The notes beneath the pieces are model-generated. The model made no database searches, had not been told where the DNA came from, and saw only the letters and a list, made by a program, of their open reading frames with translations. Positions 9,305 to 18,296 of a stretch of 64,000 nt of DNA are shown here, piece by piece (the first letter of the stretch is position 1; the number at the start of each line of letters is the position of its first letter). Source of the DNA: Ensifer sp. Root278 (GTDB lineage: Bacteria > Pseudomonadota > Alphaproteobacteria > Rhizobiales > Rhizobiaceae); contig NZ_LMJJ01000004.1 in assembly GCF_001429285.1 (NCBI RefSeq), forward strand, positions 62,001 to 126,000. Reading direction: 5' to 3'. Position numbers and translations under genes: made by a program.

Positions 9305-10852
9305 ATGGACAAGACTTTGCGGCTGGCGAAGCGGAGCAGAACGGTTTGGGCGATCCATGCCGCCTGCACGCTGGTCGCGGTTCTGATCATCGCGAGCCTC
9401 ATTTTCGTTCTGGATCGGTCCGTCGCCGAGGCGGGTCGCTTCGGCCTTTCGGCGGAGCGCCGGCTGGTGGCAACCGAACTGCGCCACCAGATGGATGCCG
9501 TCGTTCAGTTTCAGGCGCAGCTTTCCTTCTGGGACAAGACCTACGAAGAACTGGCCAAGGGGCACGTCAGCGACGCATTCGTTGCGGACGAGCTGTCGGG
9601 CTGGCTGTGGGAAGACTACGGCTTCTCCTGGCTGATCATGACGGACGTGGATCACAGCACGTCGACTGTGTTGAAGGACGGTGTTGCGGTGCCGAGCGAG
9701 ACGGCCCGTGTCCCGCTCGAAGAGGTCGATGACCTGCTCGACGAGGCCAAACGCCGTTACGATAATGTGCTCAGAAACAACCACGGCTCCTACGTGCTGG
9801 ATGTCGTGACGCCCGACCCGCAATCGCTGATGCCGTCCGTACCCGGGATCCACGCCATGGACTTGCGTGAGATCGACGGGCGCATGAGCGTCGCGGTGGT
9901 GCAGGCGGTCATCCCGGAAACGCTGGTCGTTCCAGCGGGGCGCCGGGCACCGGTGCTCATGGTTTCGGTGCGACCGGTGACGGCCAAGATGACGCGAGAG
10001 ATCGCGGCGCGTTTGGGCGTCCGGGGGCTTGCTTTCGTGCCATTGACCGAGCGGCCGGAGGGCAGCGTTTACACATCGGTCGGCCGCTGTTCCGACGCCT
10101 CCTGTCTGGTGGCGGCTTGGATGCCGCAATCTCCTGGCGGGTTCGTGCGCGCCGAGTTGCTACCGAGCGTCATCGTGATGGCAATCGTCGCAGCGCTGCT
10201 GATGGCGTTCGTTGCCTTCCGCTTCTCGACGCTCTTTGCCGCCTTGCAGCAGAGCGAGGCGCTCAACCGGCATCTCGCCAAGCACGATCGGCTGACGGGG
10301 CTGCTCAATCGCAGCGGTTTCGACGACATGCTGGCAGCGGCGCTGTTGAAGGCAAAGACGCACCCGTTCACGCTCGTCTATGCCGACCTCGACGCGTTCA
10401 AGGCGGTCAACGACCGCTATGGTCATGCGGCAGGCGACGCTGTTCTGGTCGCCATGGCCGAGCGTTTCCGGAACCGCGCCGGACCCAACGGTACTGTGGC
10501 ACGGCTCGGCGGCGACGAGTTCGCAATCATCCTCGGCGATTGCAGCGAGGCCGAAGCCCGTGGGCTTGCGGCCGGTCTTGTCGCCGATGCGCAGACACCG
10601 GTTGGGTTCAACGGCCAGCTGCTGGTCGTCGGCGGCAGCGCCGGCATCGCCTTCGCGCCGCGCCATGGTTTGACCGCGCGTGCCTTGCTGCTGGCGGCAG
10701 ATGAGGCGCTCTATCTTGCCAAGCGACGTGGCCGCAACCGCGTCGAGACCGCTGACGATACGGTGCTGCCGGGTGAAACCACCGGCGAGCAGCCAACCGC
10801 CGGACCAAGCGGCCTGGGCGATTTTTCTACTCCGGTACGTTATAGGGCGTGA
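9305..10852 (+). CDS. Membrane diguanylate cyclase with CHASE4-type sensor
   Basis: A 515-residue inner-membrane enzyme predicted to make cyclic di-GMP. Residues about 15-37 form a membrane anchor. A periplasmic CHASE4-like sensor follows (about 40-275; FWDKTYEELAKG and WEDYGFSWLIMTD are typical). A second membrane helix is at about 288-308, then a GGDEF domain (about 325-490) with HDRLTGLLNRSGF, YADLDAFKAVNDRYGH and an intact RLGGDEFAII active site. The inhibitory RxxD site normally five residues before GGDEF is absent (GPNG is there instead), so product inhibition is probably weak. No EAL domain is present. The 3' end overlaps the convergent LacI-type regulator by 26 bases. The signal sensed is unknown. 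Confidence 0.85.
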   Translation: MDKTLRLAKRSRTVWAIHAACTLVAVLIIASLIFVLDRSVAEAGRFGLSAERRLVATELRHQMDAVVQFQAQLSFWDKTYEELAKGHVSDAFVADELSGWLWEDYGFSWLIMTDVDHSTSTVLKDGVAVPSETARVPLEEVDDLLDEAKRRYDNVLRNNHGSYVLDVVTPDPQSLMPSVPGIHAMDLREIDGRMSVAVVQAVIPETLVVPAGRRAPVLMVSVRPVTAKMTREIAARLGVRGLAFVPLTERPEGSVYTSVGRCSDASCLVAAWMPQSPGGFVRAELLPSVIVMAIVAALLMAFVAFRFSTLFAALQQSEALNRHLAKHDRLTGLLNRSGFDDMLAAALLKAKTHPFTLVYADLDAFKAVNDRYGHAAGDAVLVAMAERFRNRAGPNGTVARLGGDEFAIILGDCSEAEARGLAAGLVADAQTPVGFNGQLLVVGGSAGIAFAPRHGLTARALLLAADEALYLAKRRGRNRVETADDTVLPGETTGEQPTAGPSGLGDFSTPVRYRA

Positions 10853-11846
10853 TGACCACCACGGCAGAAAGCTGAGGGCCGACTGCGGCGGACGGCACGC
10901 GGCCGTAAAGCATGATGGTGCGGAAGGCCGTGCGTGCGTCGGTCTTCAAATCATGATGCAGGACGAAATGAACGCGCCGCGCGCGCAACAGCGCCAGATT
11001 GTCCTCGTCGAGATCATGGGCGATGTAGAGCGCGCAGTTGCGGTTGAGGCGATCGAAGGCCGCGAGCACAGAGCGGTTGCCGCCACCGATCGAATAGGCG
11101 GCGTTGATATCAGGGTTGGCGGCGAGTGCTGCGTCCGCCAGCGCGCCGGTTTCGCTATCGCGACCATGCCCCTCGCTGATCTCGACGATCCGGATTGTCG
11201 GATAGTGCTGACGCAGCACCCGGCGAAAGCCGATTTCGCGCTCTTCCTCACCGCGGAAGCGGCCACTGGATAGCGTCACGAGGACCGTGGCCGCGGCACC
11301 TGCAAAGCGTTCGCCAATCAGATAGGCAGCCGTTTCTCCGGCCGCCCGGTTGTCGGCGCCCGCATAGGCGGTGCGCTGGGAGTTGGGAAGGTCGGTCACC
11401 AGCGTCACGACGGGAATACCGCCTGTCTCGAAGCGTGCGACGGCGCCGACGATCTCGGGCACATCCGGTGCCTTCAATACGAGCCCGTCGGTTCCGCGCA
11501 GGCGTATGCGGTCGAGCAGTTGCACGATGTCCTGCGGGCGCATGGTCTCGGCGAAGTGAAAACGGCAGCGAAAGATCGTCGGCGCCAGTGTCATGGCTTC
11601 GCTTTCAAAGGCCCGTCGTACCGCATCGGTAAAGCGCTCCGGCGCCTCCATGACGATGTCGATCGCGAACTTGCGGCCCTGTATATCGAGCCCCGCCTGC
11701 TGCTTCTCCAGCTCCTCGATGGCCGCGCGAACCCTGGCGATGGTCTGGCGGCGGACACCCGGGCGCTCGTTGAGCACGCGATCGACCGTCGCGGTGCTGA
11801 GACCGGCCTGAAAGGCGATGTCCTTGACCAGATAGGGATGGGCCAC
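10827..11846 (-). CDS. LacI-family transcriptional regulator
   Basis: A 339-residue DNA-binding sugar-type regulator. The N-terminal helix-turn-helix (residues 5-30) reads VKDIAFQAGLSTATVDRVLN, close to the LacI family pattern, and residues about 62-335 form a periplasmic-binding-protein-like effector domain (GTDGLVLKAPDVPEI, VVTLVTDLPNS, AYSIGGGNRS). The start is a GTG preceded at about ten bases by AGGAG. It is transcribed divergently from the PhyH-like dioxygenase gene with only 104 bases between them, so it most likely controls that gene, the following SDR gene and itself. The effector is not predictable; the binding fold suggests a sugar or polyol-like ligand. Confidence 0.85.
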   Translation of the reverse strand: MAHPYLVKDIAFQAGLSTATVDRVLNERPGVRRQTIARVRAAIEELEKQQAGLDIQGRKFAIDIVMEAPERFTDAVRRAFESEAMTLAPTIFRCRFHFAETMRPQDIVQLLDRIRLRGTDGLVLKAPDVPEIVGAVARFETGGIPVVTLVTDLPNSQRTAYAGADNRAAGETAAYLIGERFAGAAATVLVTLSSGRFRGEEEREIGFRRVLRQHYPTIRIVEISEGHGRDSETGALADAALAANPDINAAYSIGGGNRSVLAAFDRLNRNCALYIAHDLDEDNLALLRARRVHFVLHHDLKTDARTAFRTIMLYGRVPSAAVGPQLSAVVVITPYNVPE

Positions 11847-11860
11847 CGCCGCTGCTCTCC

Positions 11861-11927
11861 TGATGGATTTTTGATGGATTCCTGCTCTATATCATGTTTT
11901 GCCGCCGCCTATAGTCGTGCCCATCAA
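11861..11927. promoter_or_regulatory. Candidate operator region between lacI-type regulator and PhyH-like gene
   Basis: TGATGGATT occurs twice, at 11861-11869 and 11872-11880, 11 bases apart, which is one helical turn. An inverted partial copy CCATCAA is at 11921-11927. The repeats lie just upstream of the regulator start and on the promoter side of the dioxygenase gene, as expected for an autoregulatory operator. The assignment rests on position and repetition only. Confidence 0.4.
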
Positions 11928-11950
11928 GATGTTCCGGAGGAGGAAACGCG

Positions 11951-13144
11951 ATGAAGACCGACAACAGGGCGAGGCAGCGGATCGAGCGCATCTGGCTCAC
12001 CGAAGCGGCCTGCGATATCGAGGCGTTCCGGGCGGAGGTCGAGCGCCGGACCAGCCTGGCCGACTATCCCTATGCTTCGAGCTGCGACCAGAACGTGTTG
12101 ATCTACAATAGCGACGAGCTGATTGCCGCCTGCGGCGATGCAGAAACGCGGCGGGCGGTGCTTGCCGAAATCTGTGAGGCGCTGGCGACCGGCCCGGGTG
12201 TGGCGGTGTTCAAGCGCGCCTTTGCCGATACCGCCGCGGTGGATGTCGCGAGCACCGTCTTCGACGAGATCATCGAGGAGCAGCATCGCAGCAACAGCGG
12301 CGGCGGCGACCACTTCGCCAAGCCTGGCGCCAATGATCGCATCTGGAACTCGCTGGAAAAGCACTGCCTGAAGGCGCCGGCGAATTTTGCCGCCTACTAC
12401 GGCAATGCCATCATTGCGCTTGTCAGCGAAGCCTGGCTTGGGCCGAATTACCAGATGACGGCGCAGGTGAACCGCGTCAATCCGGGCGGCGCGGCACAAT
12501 CGGCGCACCGGGACTACCATCTCGGCTTCCAGACCGCCGCGGTGATCGAGCGCTATCCAGCGCATGTCCACAAGCTCTCGCCGGTGCTGACGCTGCAGGG
12601 CGCGGTCGCCCACTGCGCCATGCCGCTTGAAAGCGGGCCGACCCTGTTCCTGCCCTATAGCCAGACCTATGTGCCGGGTTATCTGGCGCTCAATCGGCCC
12701 GAGTTCCGAGCCTATTTCGACGAGCACCATGTCCAGCTCCCGCTCGAAAAGGGCGATGTCGTCTTCTTCAATCCGGCGCTCTTCCACGCGGCCGGCAACA
12801 ACCGCTCCACCGACATCCGCCGCGTGGCGAACCTGCTGCAGGTGTCCTCGGCCTTTGGCCGGACAATGGAAACGGTCGATCGACTGACGATGAGCGCGAC
12901 GCTCTATCCGGCGTTGAAGGTTTTGCTTGGCGGGGGCAAACTGACCAATGCAGAAGCGGCCAATGCCATCGCGTCCTGCGCCGAGGGCTATTCCTTCCCA
13001 ACCAATCTCGACCGCGATCCGCCGCTTGGCGGGCTGGCGCCAAAGACCCAGGCGCAGTTGATGCGCGAGGCGCTTGCCGCGGGAGCAAGCGAGCAGGATT
13101 TTCGGGCCTCACTCGACGCGCAGGCGAAGCGCAAGCTGAGTTGA
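11951..13144 (+). CDS. Phytanoyl-CoA dioxygenase (PhyH)-like Fe(II)/2-oxoglutarate oxygenase
   Basis: A 397-residue protein of the PhyH superfamily, which hydroxylates diverse small molecules with Fe(II), O2 and 2-oxoglutarate. The proximal metal pair HxD appears in QSAHRDYHLGF (about residue 185), and the distal His with a downstream Arg is seen in FFNPALFHAAGNNRSTDIRR (about residue 279). The start is supported by GGAGGAGG-like purines (GGAGGAGGAAA) eight bases before the ATG. It heads a two-gene unit with the SDR gene, divergent from the LacI-type regulator. PhyH-like oxygenases in such catabolic clusters act on many substrates; nothing in the sequence defines this one. Confidence 0.8.
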   Translation: MKTDNRARQRIERIWLTEAACDIEAFRAEVERRTSLADYPYASSCDQNVLIYNSDELIAACGDAETRRAVLAEICEALATGPGVAVFKRAFADTAAVDVASTVFDEIIEEQHRSNSGGGDHFAKPGANDRIWNSLEKHCLKAPANFAAYYGNAIIALVSEAWLGPNYQMTAQVNRVNPGGAAQSAHRDYHLGFQTAAVIERYPAHVHKLSPVLTLQGAVAHCAMPLESGPTLFLPYSQTYVPGYLALNRPEFRAYFDEHHVQLPLEKGDVVFFNPALFHAAGNNRSTDIRRVANLLQVSSAFGRTMETVDRLTMSATLYPALKVLLGGGKLTNAEAANAIASCAEGYSFPTNLDRDPPLGGLAPKTQAQLMREALAAGASEQDFRASLDAQAKRKLS

Positions 13145-13166
13145 CGGGTCAGTCTCACAATTGACA

Positions 13167-13194
13167 GGCTCCCGGCGCATTTCGCTCGGGAGCC
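13167..13194 (+). terminator. Hairpin between PhyH-like and SDR genes
   Basis: GGCTCCCG (13167-13174) pairs with CGGGAGCC (13187-13194), 23 bases after the dioxygenase stop. There is no T-run; it may attenuate or stabilise the upstream message rather than terminate it. Confidence 0.4.
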
Positions 13195-13233
13195 GTAGCT
13201 GTTTCACATCATCATTTGCGAGGGAGGAACTCG

Positions 13234-14046
13234 ATGAACGGACAGATGCAAGGCAAGGTCGCCATCGTCACCGGCGGCACGCAAGGGCTGGGCGCAACGA
13301 TCGCCCGCCTATTCGCCGAACGCGGTGCGGCGGGCATCGTCATTTGTGGGCGCAATGCCGCCAAGGGGCGGGCGAAGGCCGAAGAAATCGGCAAGGCCAG
13401 CGCCGCGAAAGTGGTCTATGTCGAGGCCGATCTTGAAAAGGTGGACGGCGCGCGCAAGGTCGTTGCCGCCTGCGATGCGGAATTCGGTCGGGTCGATGCG
13501 CTGGTCAATGCCGCCGCCATCACCGATCGCGGCACGATCCTGGACACGACACCGGAACTCTTCGACCGGATGTTCGCCATCAATGTGCGGGCGCCGTTCT
13601 TCCTGATGCAGGAGACGGTGAAGGTGATGCGGCGCGAGCGAACGGAAGGCACCATCGTCAATATCGGCTCGATGTCGGCAATGGCCGGGCAGCCCTTCAT
13701 TGCGGCCTATTGCTCGTCGAAAGGCGCTCTGGAGACGCTGACCAAGAACACTGCCTATGCGCTTCTGCGCAACCGCATCCGCGTCAACGGCCTGAATATC
13801 GGCTGGATGGCTTCCGAAGGCGAGGACCGCATCCAGCGCGAATTTCACGGCGCTGCCGCGGATTGGCTCGAAAAGGCGGCCGCCAGCCAACCCTTCGGCA
13901 GGCTCGTCGATCCGGCCGAGGTGGCGCGAGCCTGCGCCTACCTGTCTTCGGCGGAATCCGGGCTGATGACCGGATCGGTGATCTGCTTCGACCAATCGGT
14001 CTGGGGCGGCTATGACGGTTCGCCCCATCCGGTGGCGCCGCTCTAG
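13234..14046 (+). CDS. Short-chain dehydrogenase/reductase (SDR)
   Basis: A 270-residue classical SDR oxidoreductase using NAD(P). The Rossmann motif is VTGGTQGLGATIA near the N-terminus, NAAAITDRG carries the NAG-type motif, and the catalytic Ser and YxxxK are in NIGSMSAMAGQPFIAAYCSS followed by KGA. The ATG at 13234 is chosen over one at 13216 because AGGGAGGAA lies seven bases before it. It follows the PhyH-like gene on the same strand with an 89-base gap containing a hairpin. Together they look like an oxygenation-oxidation pair controlled by the neighbouring LacI-type regulator. The substrate is unknown. Confidence 0.85.
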   Translation: MNGQMQGKVAIVTGGTQGLGATIARLFAERGAAGIVICGRNAAKGRAKAEEIGKASAAKVVYVEADLEKVDGARKVVAACDAEFGRVDALVNAAAITDRGTILDTTPELFDRMFAINVRAPFFLMQETVKVMRRERTEGTIVNIGSMSAMAGQPFIAAYCSSKGALETLTKNTAYALLRNRIRVNGLNIGWMASEGEDRIQREFHGAAADWLEKAAASQPFGRLVDPAEVARACAYLSSAESGLMTGSVICFDQSVWGGYDGSPHPVAPL

Positions 14047-14093
14047 ATCACGATGATTTTGGGTCGGATCGATCCAAAATCATAAACGTGATC
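14046..14093. repeat. Intergenic palindrome, type 1
   Basis: A long dyad: outer arms GATCACG (14046-14052) and CGTGATC (14087-14093), inner arms ATGATTTTGG (14053-14062) and CCAAAATCAT (14074-14083). It starts at the last base of the SDR gene. This resembles dispersed palindromes I recall as abundant in Sinorhizobium chromosomes. Confidence 0.65.
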
Positions 14094-14107
14094 GGTCCTT
14101 AGAAGTT

Positions 14108-14157
14108 AGAGCGGAATGCGGGCGGAAAACTGCGTGCACTTTTCCTCATCCCGCTCT
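14108..14157. repeat. Intergenic palindrome, type 2
   Basis: Imperfect dyad bounded by AGAGCGG (14108-14114) and CCGCTCT (14151-14157), with GGCGGAAAAC and ACTTTTCC inside. It is a second dispersed rhizobial palindrome type lying immediately after the first and before the cobalamin riboswitch. Confidence 0.55.
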
Positions 14158-14198
14158 GACGGGCGCTTGTCTTTCGCTAGTGGCTGTGCCCTTATGAC

Positions 14199-15141
<943 letters not shown>

Positions 15142-15243
15142 AACCCGTCTCGCAAAAGTGCGCAGCGGTTTTGCGATAACGACGTGCGAAGTATCAAAAA
15201 CTTAAAGTGCAATGAGCGAATCTAAAAGATCGCGACGCGCTTT
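15142..15243. repeat. Intergenic palindromic repeat, type 3 (first copy)
   Basis: Contains the dyad CGCAAAA (15151-15157) / TTTTGCG (15169-15175) and ends with GATCGCGACGCGCTTTAA. Its core CGCAAAACCGCTGCGCA (reverse complement) is identical to 17 bases of the element at 50950-50992, and both carry a nearby GCGCGNCGCGATC-like block. This shared core is direct evidence for a dispersed family. It fills the gap after bluB. Confidence 0.65.
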
Positions 15244-15258
15244 AAGGCGGCGCCAGGA

Positions 15259-16365
15259 TCAGTTCTGGACCGGTTGATAGGCCGGTCCCTTCGGGTGCTT
15301 CAGGTCGATCGAGGTTTCTTCCTGCGGCAGGAAGGTCGGGCCGACGACGCGCACCTTGCTCTTGGACGGGTCGTAGGGCCGCTCCTCGGCCGGCGCCTTG
15401 GCGGTCGTGGTGTCCGCCGGTTTCTTGGTTTCGATCACGACGATGGATGACTGATCGTCGCCGATCTTGGTGCCGGTCGTCTTCGGCGAGGTTGCGGCAG
15501 TCTGCGGTATCTGGCAGCCGCACATGCCAGGCTTGCTGATGCCGCGGGTGCGATAGGCAAACGCATTGGGCATTTCGGTATAGGGTAGCCCGGTCACGGC
15601 CGAGACCATCTGTTCGCTCTCTTCCGTGTTGATATCGTGGAAGTAGAGTTCCGTTTCGGCGCCAGGGCAGCGCGCCCGGCAGGCCTGTTCGTCCCGCGGG
15701 AAGTCGGCCGGCGTCGCATCCGAGGAGATCGGGAAGAAAGCGCCGTCGCAGGTGCGCACGCACATGGTCCTGAGCGTTCCGCGATAATAGCCATCCTGCG
15801 GCGCATAACCATCTTCGCCATGCCCGAGCATCGGCCCGTAGGCGTCCTCAGGTGGCAGGTCGGCAATGATGTTGCGGTGCGTTTCGGGCTCTTCGGGCTC
15901 GACGCTGGCGAACTCCTCGCTGTCGCTGTAGCAGCCGTTGATTTCAAGCGCGGCAAGGATGCGGCGGCGGCTGTCTTCGCTGCCGCCGGCGACGATCTGC
16001 TCGCGCTCCGACTTCAGCATGCGCAGATTGTCTTCCATCTCGGCGATGAGGCTGTCGAGCTCCCCGCAGCTGTCGGGGTCGCCGCCATCGAAGGTGACGA
16101 CGCTGCCGCCACCGCAGCCCGCGCGGCGGCGGTCGTTCTTCGCCCGGCGCAGCTCGATATTCTGTCGTGAGATGGCGCTGGCATAGTCCCGGGCATCCGC
16201 AGTGGTGGCGACCATGTCGGGCAGTTGCGCAAGCCGGGTATTCAGCCGGTCGCACACGGTCGATGCCAGCGAAGGATCGGCACCGACCAGGGCCAGCGGC
16301 ACAAGCACCACAGCGACGTGTTTCAAGCGCGGGAACACGGGCGAAGTCTCTTCCTGATGCCGCAT
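15259..16365 (-). CDS. DUF2865 domain protein, probably periplasmic
   Basis: A 368-residue protein of the DUF2865 family found in Rhizobiales, function unknown. The N-terminus has a signal-peptide-like hydrophobic stretch (VAVVLVPLALVGADPSLAST, residues about 16-35). Residues 36-150 are helical and Cys-containing. The family core lies at about 210-290 with YYRGTLRTMCVRTCDGAFFP and ACRARCPGAETELYFHD. The C-terminus is basic and proline-rich and probably disordered. Six or more Cys in the exported part suggest disulfides. The ATG at 16365 gives the shortest form retaining the signal peptide; in-frame codons up to 16557 exist but add atypical sequence. Confidence 0.75.
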   Translation of the reverse strand: MRHQEETSPVFPRLKHVAVVLVPLALVGADPSLASTVCDRLNTRLAQLPDMVATTADARDYASAISRQNIELRRAKNDRRRAGCGGGSVVTFDGGDPDSCGELDSLIAEMEDNLRMLKSEREQIVAGGSEDSRRRILAALEINGCYSDSEEFASVEPEEPETHRNIIADLPPEDAYGPMLGHGEDGYAPQDGYYRGTLRTMCVRTCDGAFFPISSDATPADFPRDEQACRARCPGAETELYFHDINTEESEQMVSAVTGLPYTEMPNAFAYRTRGISKPGMCGCQIPQTAATSPKTTGTKIGDDQSSIVVIETKKPADTTTAKAPAEERPYDPSKSKVRVVGPTFLPQEETSIDLKHPKGPAYQPVQN

Positions 16366-16492
16366 GATGCCGGCCTTCTGATATGGGCGGCTGCCAGCGG
16401 CAATTCCTGTTTCACCTCCATCATAGAACTTGTCGGTGATCGTGCAACGACAAGCGGCGGTTTGCGTTAACGGCTCCGGCCGGCGATGGCAT

Positions 16493-17134
16493 TCAAGCGG
16501 CGCGGGCGGTTTCGAGCGACATCGGGCGTTCGAGAACGGTGCCTTCGATGGCGGCAATGGCCTTCATGCGCTGAAGCAGGTCGTCAGTCACTTCCCAGGC
16601 GACGGCAACGGCGAAGACCGAGCCGATGCGATGGGGTTCGGCGATGCGTTCGCCCGGGCATCCCATGCGCCGGAACATGCGTTCCAGGAACACGTCGGTG
16701 ACCGTGACGATGTGGCTGATGCCGGAGGCGAGACCGAGTTCGCCGACGCCGCACATCAACTCGGCGGCGGCGATCGTCACCTGATTGGAGGCACGGTCCT
16801 GCGAAATCTCGGGCTCGATGCAGAAGCGGCTCGATTCCCACACCGAAGCGCTGCGGATTTCCGGATTGTCGCCGAGCAGGATCGGGAAGGTATCGTCCAG
16901 CATGTTGGGACCGAGCGTCGGCAGCAGCCTCAGCGAGCCACGCAGCCGGCCGTCGGGAGCGTAGGATAGCACGTAGAGCGGGTTCGCCGTGTCGTAGTTG
17001 TCGATTTCCCATTCGCCGTCCGTCTGAACGTCCCATTTCAGGAAATCGTGGAAGACCCGCTTGCGCAGCCGGAACATGTCGTCGACGGCCCGCGGGTGCT
17101 GTGCTCGGGTCTTTCCGTTCAGGATCCTGATCAT
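16493..17134 (-). CDS. sinI: Acyl-homoserine-lactone synthase SinI
   Basis: Makes acyl-homoserine-lactone signals from S-adenosylmethionine and acyl carrier protein; the Sinorhizobium homologue makes long-chain AHLs. The 213-residue LuxI-family protein shows the invariant Arg, Phe and Trp in MFRLRKRVFHDFLKWDV, then EIDNYDTANPLYVLSY, GSLRLLPT and the Glu-Arg of VWESSRFCIEP. The ATG at 17134 is preferred over 17146 because GGAG lies about nine bases upstream of it, while the earlier ATG has purines too close. It lies downstream of sinR on the same strand with a lux-type dyad in the gap, and next to a dme homologue, matching the S. meliloti arrangement as I recall it. Confidence 0.92.
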   Translation of the reverse strand: MIRILNGKTRAQHPRAVDDMFRLRKRVFHDFLKWDVQTDGEWEIDNYDTANPLYVLSYAPDGRLRGSLRLLPTLGPNMLDDTFPILLGDNPEIRSASVWESSRFCIEPEISQDRASNQVTIAAAELMCGVGELGLASGISHIVTVTDVFLERMFRRMGCPGERIAEPHRIGSVFAVAVAWEVTDDLLQRMKAIAAIEGTVLERPMSLETARAA

Positions 17135-17193
17135 CTTTTTCTCCATCCTTGTCTTGGGATGGGCGGATGCTGTCAGGCTGGCGGCGGTCGCGT

Positions 17194-17213
17194 AACTGTC
17201 GGTAGTGACAGTT
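17194..17213 (-). promoter_or_regulatory. lux-type box upstream of sinI (SinR site)
   Basis: A perfect 20-base dyad AACTGTCGGTAGTGACAGTT: 7-base arms AACTGTC and GACAGTT with a 6-base spacer. It is centred about 70 bases before the sinI start and lies between sinI and sinR. Length and symmetry fit LuxR-type binding sites, so SinR bound to AHL is the likely ligand, giving positive feedback on sinI. Confidence 0.75.
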
Positions 17214-17276
17214 TAAATCAGCGATATTTCCCACTAGATTTCGAGGGGTTTTGGGAGGGCATTGGCGCGAGCTGCG

Positions 17277-18014
17277 TCAAACGGTGGGGATCAGCGCATG
17301 GCGGACGGCCTGGGCGACCGCTTGCGTGTTGGAGACGACATTCAGCTTGCGCCTCGCATTGGTCATGAAGAAGCGCACAGTGCGTTCGGAAATGCCGAGG
17401 ATAGTGGCGATTTCCCAATAGCTCTTGCCGGCGGCGGCCCAGGTCAAAACCTCGGTTTCGCGACCGGTGAGGCGCATGTCACGCGCCGAAAGGCCGCCGG
17501 CCATTGCGCCATGTTCCAGCATGGCCGCATGGAAAAGATTCGCGGCGAGCTGGAAATCGCGCAGATGTTGGCGCCGATAGGCCGTCCATTCGTCGGCCGG
17601 CATGTTGACGTTGATTGCCAGCAGCGCCGTCCGACCTGCGGGCGATGGCAGCGGCAAGGCAACGCCCTCGGTGGAAATGCCGATTTCCTGCGCGGCCTGG
17701 AACAAAGGCTCGCATTCCGGGAACCGATGTCGCGCCATCGTCCATTCCACCGGGCGCACGCCGCCAAGCGCGAGCTTCAGGATCGGATCGATTCGGTGAA
17801 GGCCGCGCGAACGGTAGATCTCGGCGGCATAGGCGCCGAAGGTGTGATGCAGGCGGCAAATCTTGAGCTCGTCCGCATAGGGCTCGGCTTCGAGGTACAG
17901 GAGATGGGCAATGCGGAACGTGCGGCGCATCAGCGTAAAGAAATGAGCGGGCTCGACACAGCCCCCGCCTTCCAGGATTTCCAGCATGTCGAGGACAGCC
18001 TGCTGCTCAGTCAT
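17277..18014 (-). CDS. sinR: LuxR-family quorum-sensing regulator SinR
   Basis: AHL-responsive transcription factor controlling sinI. The 245-residue protein has an N-terminal autoinducer-binding domain (about 10-165), with IDPILKLALGG and PVEWTMAR containing the conserved Asp-Pro and Trp, and a C-terminal LuxR helix-turn-helix (about 175-240) reading LTGRETEVLTWAAAGKSYWE and IATILGISERTVRFFMTNAR. The start at 18014 (MTEQQAVLD) is chosen; an in-frame alternative ten codons upstream adds an unusual Cys-Cys segment. It is followed by sinI after 142 bases that hold the lux-type box. Regulation of sinR itself is not evident from the upstream sequence. Confidence 0.9.
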   Translation of the reverse strand: MTEQQAVLDMLEILEGGGCVEPAHFFTLMRRTFRIAHLLYLEAEPYADELKICRLHHTFGAYAAEIYRSRGLHRIDPILKLALGGVRPVEWTMARHRFPECEPLFQAAQEIGISTEGVALPLPSPAGRTALLAINVNMPADEWTAYRRQHLRDFQLAANLFHAAMLEHGAMAGGLSARDMRLTGRETEVLTWAAAGKSYWEIATILGISERTVRFFMTNARRKLNVVSNTQAVAQAVRHALIPTV

Positions 18015-18194
18015 GCCACAACACCGAATCTCGTCCGAAGCCACAGCATGGTTAGAGGTTCACCTTTTGTCCAGCGCAAACTTACCCGTTTGGTGTGTGA
18101 TGCCAATTTTGCAATTTTCGATTGCCGGTTCTTGCGACCGGATCGCGCGAGCGGGCAGCAGAGGATGATTCCGCTGTGATTCTCGGGCGATAGA

Positions 18195-18221
18195 GCGTCG
18201 CGCTCAACAACTGCGCGACGC
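18195..18221 (-). terminator. Strong hairpin between dme and sinR
   Basis: GCGTCGCGC (18195-18203) and GCGCGACGC (18213-18221) form a perfect 9-base stem about 75 bases past the dme stop. No T-run follows on the minus strand; it may end or stabilise the dme transcript. Confidence 0.4.
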
Positions 18222-18296
18222 CCGGATATGGCATTGGGGGCGCCGGTCTGGCGCCTGATATCTGCGAAGATCGAAGGCGATCTCCGCGGTATCATG

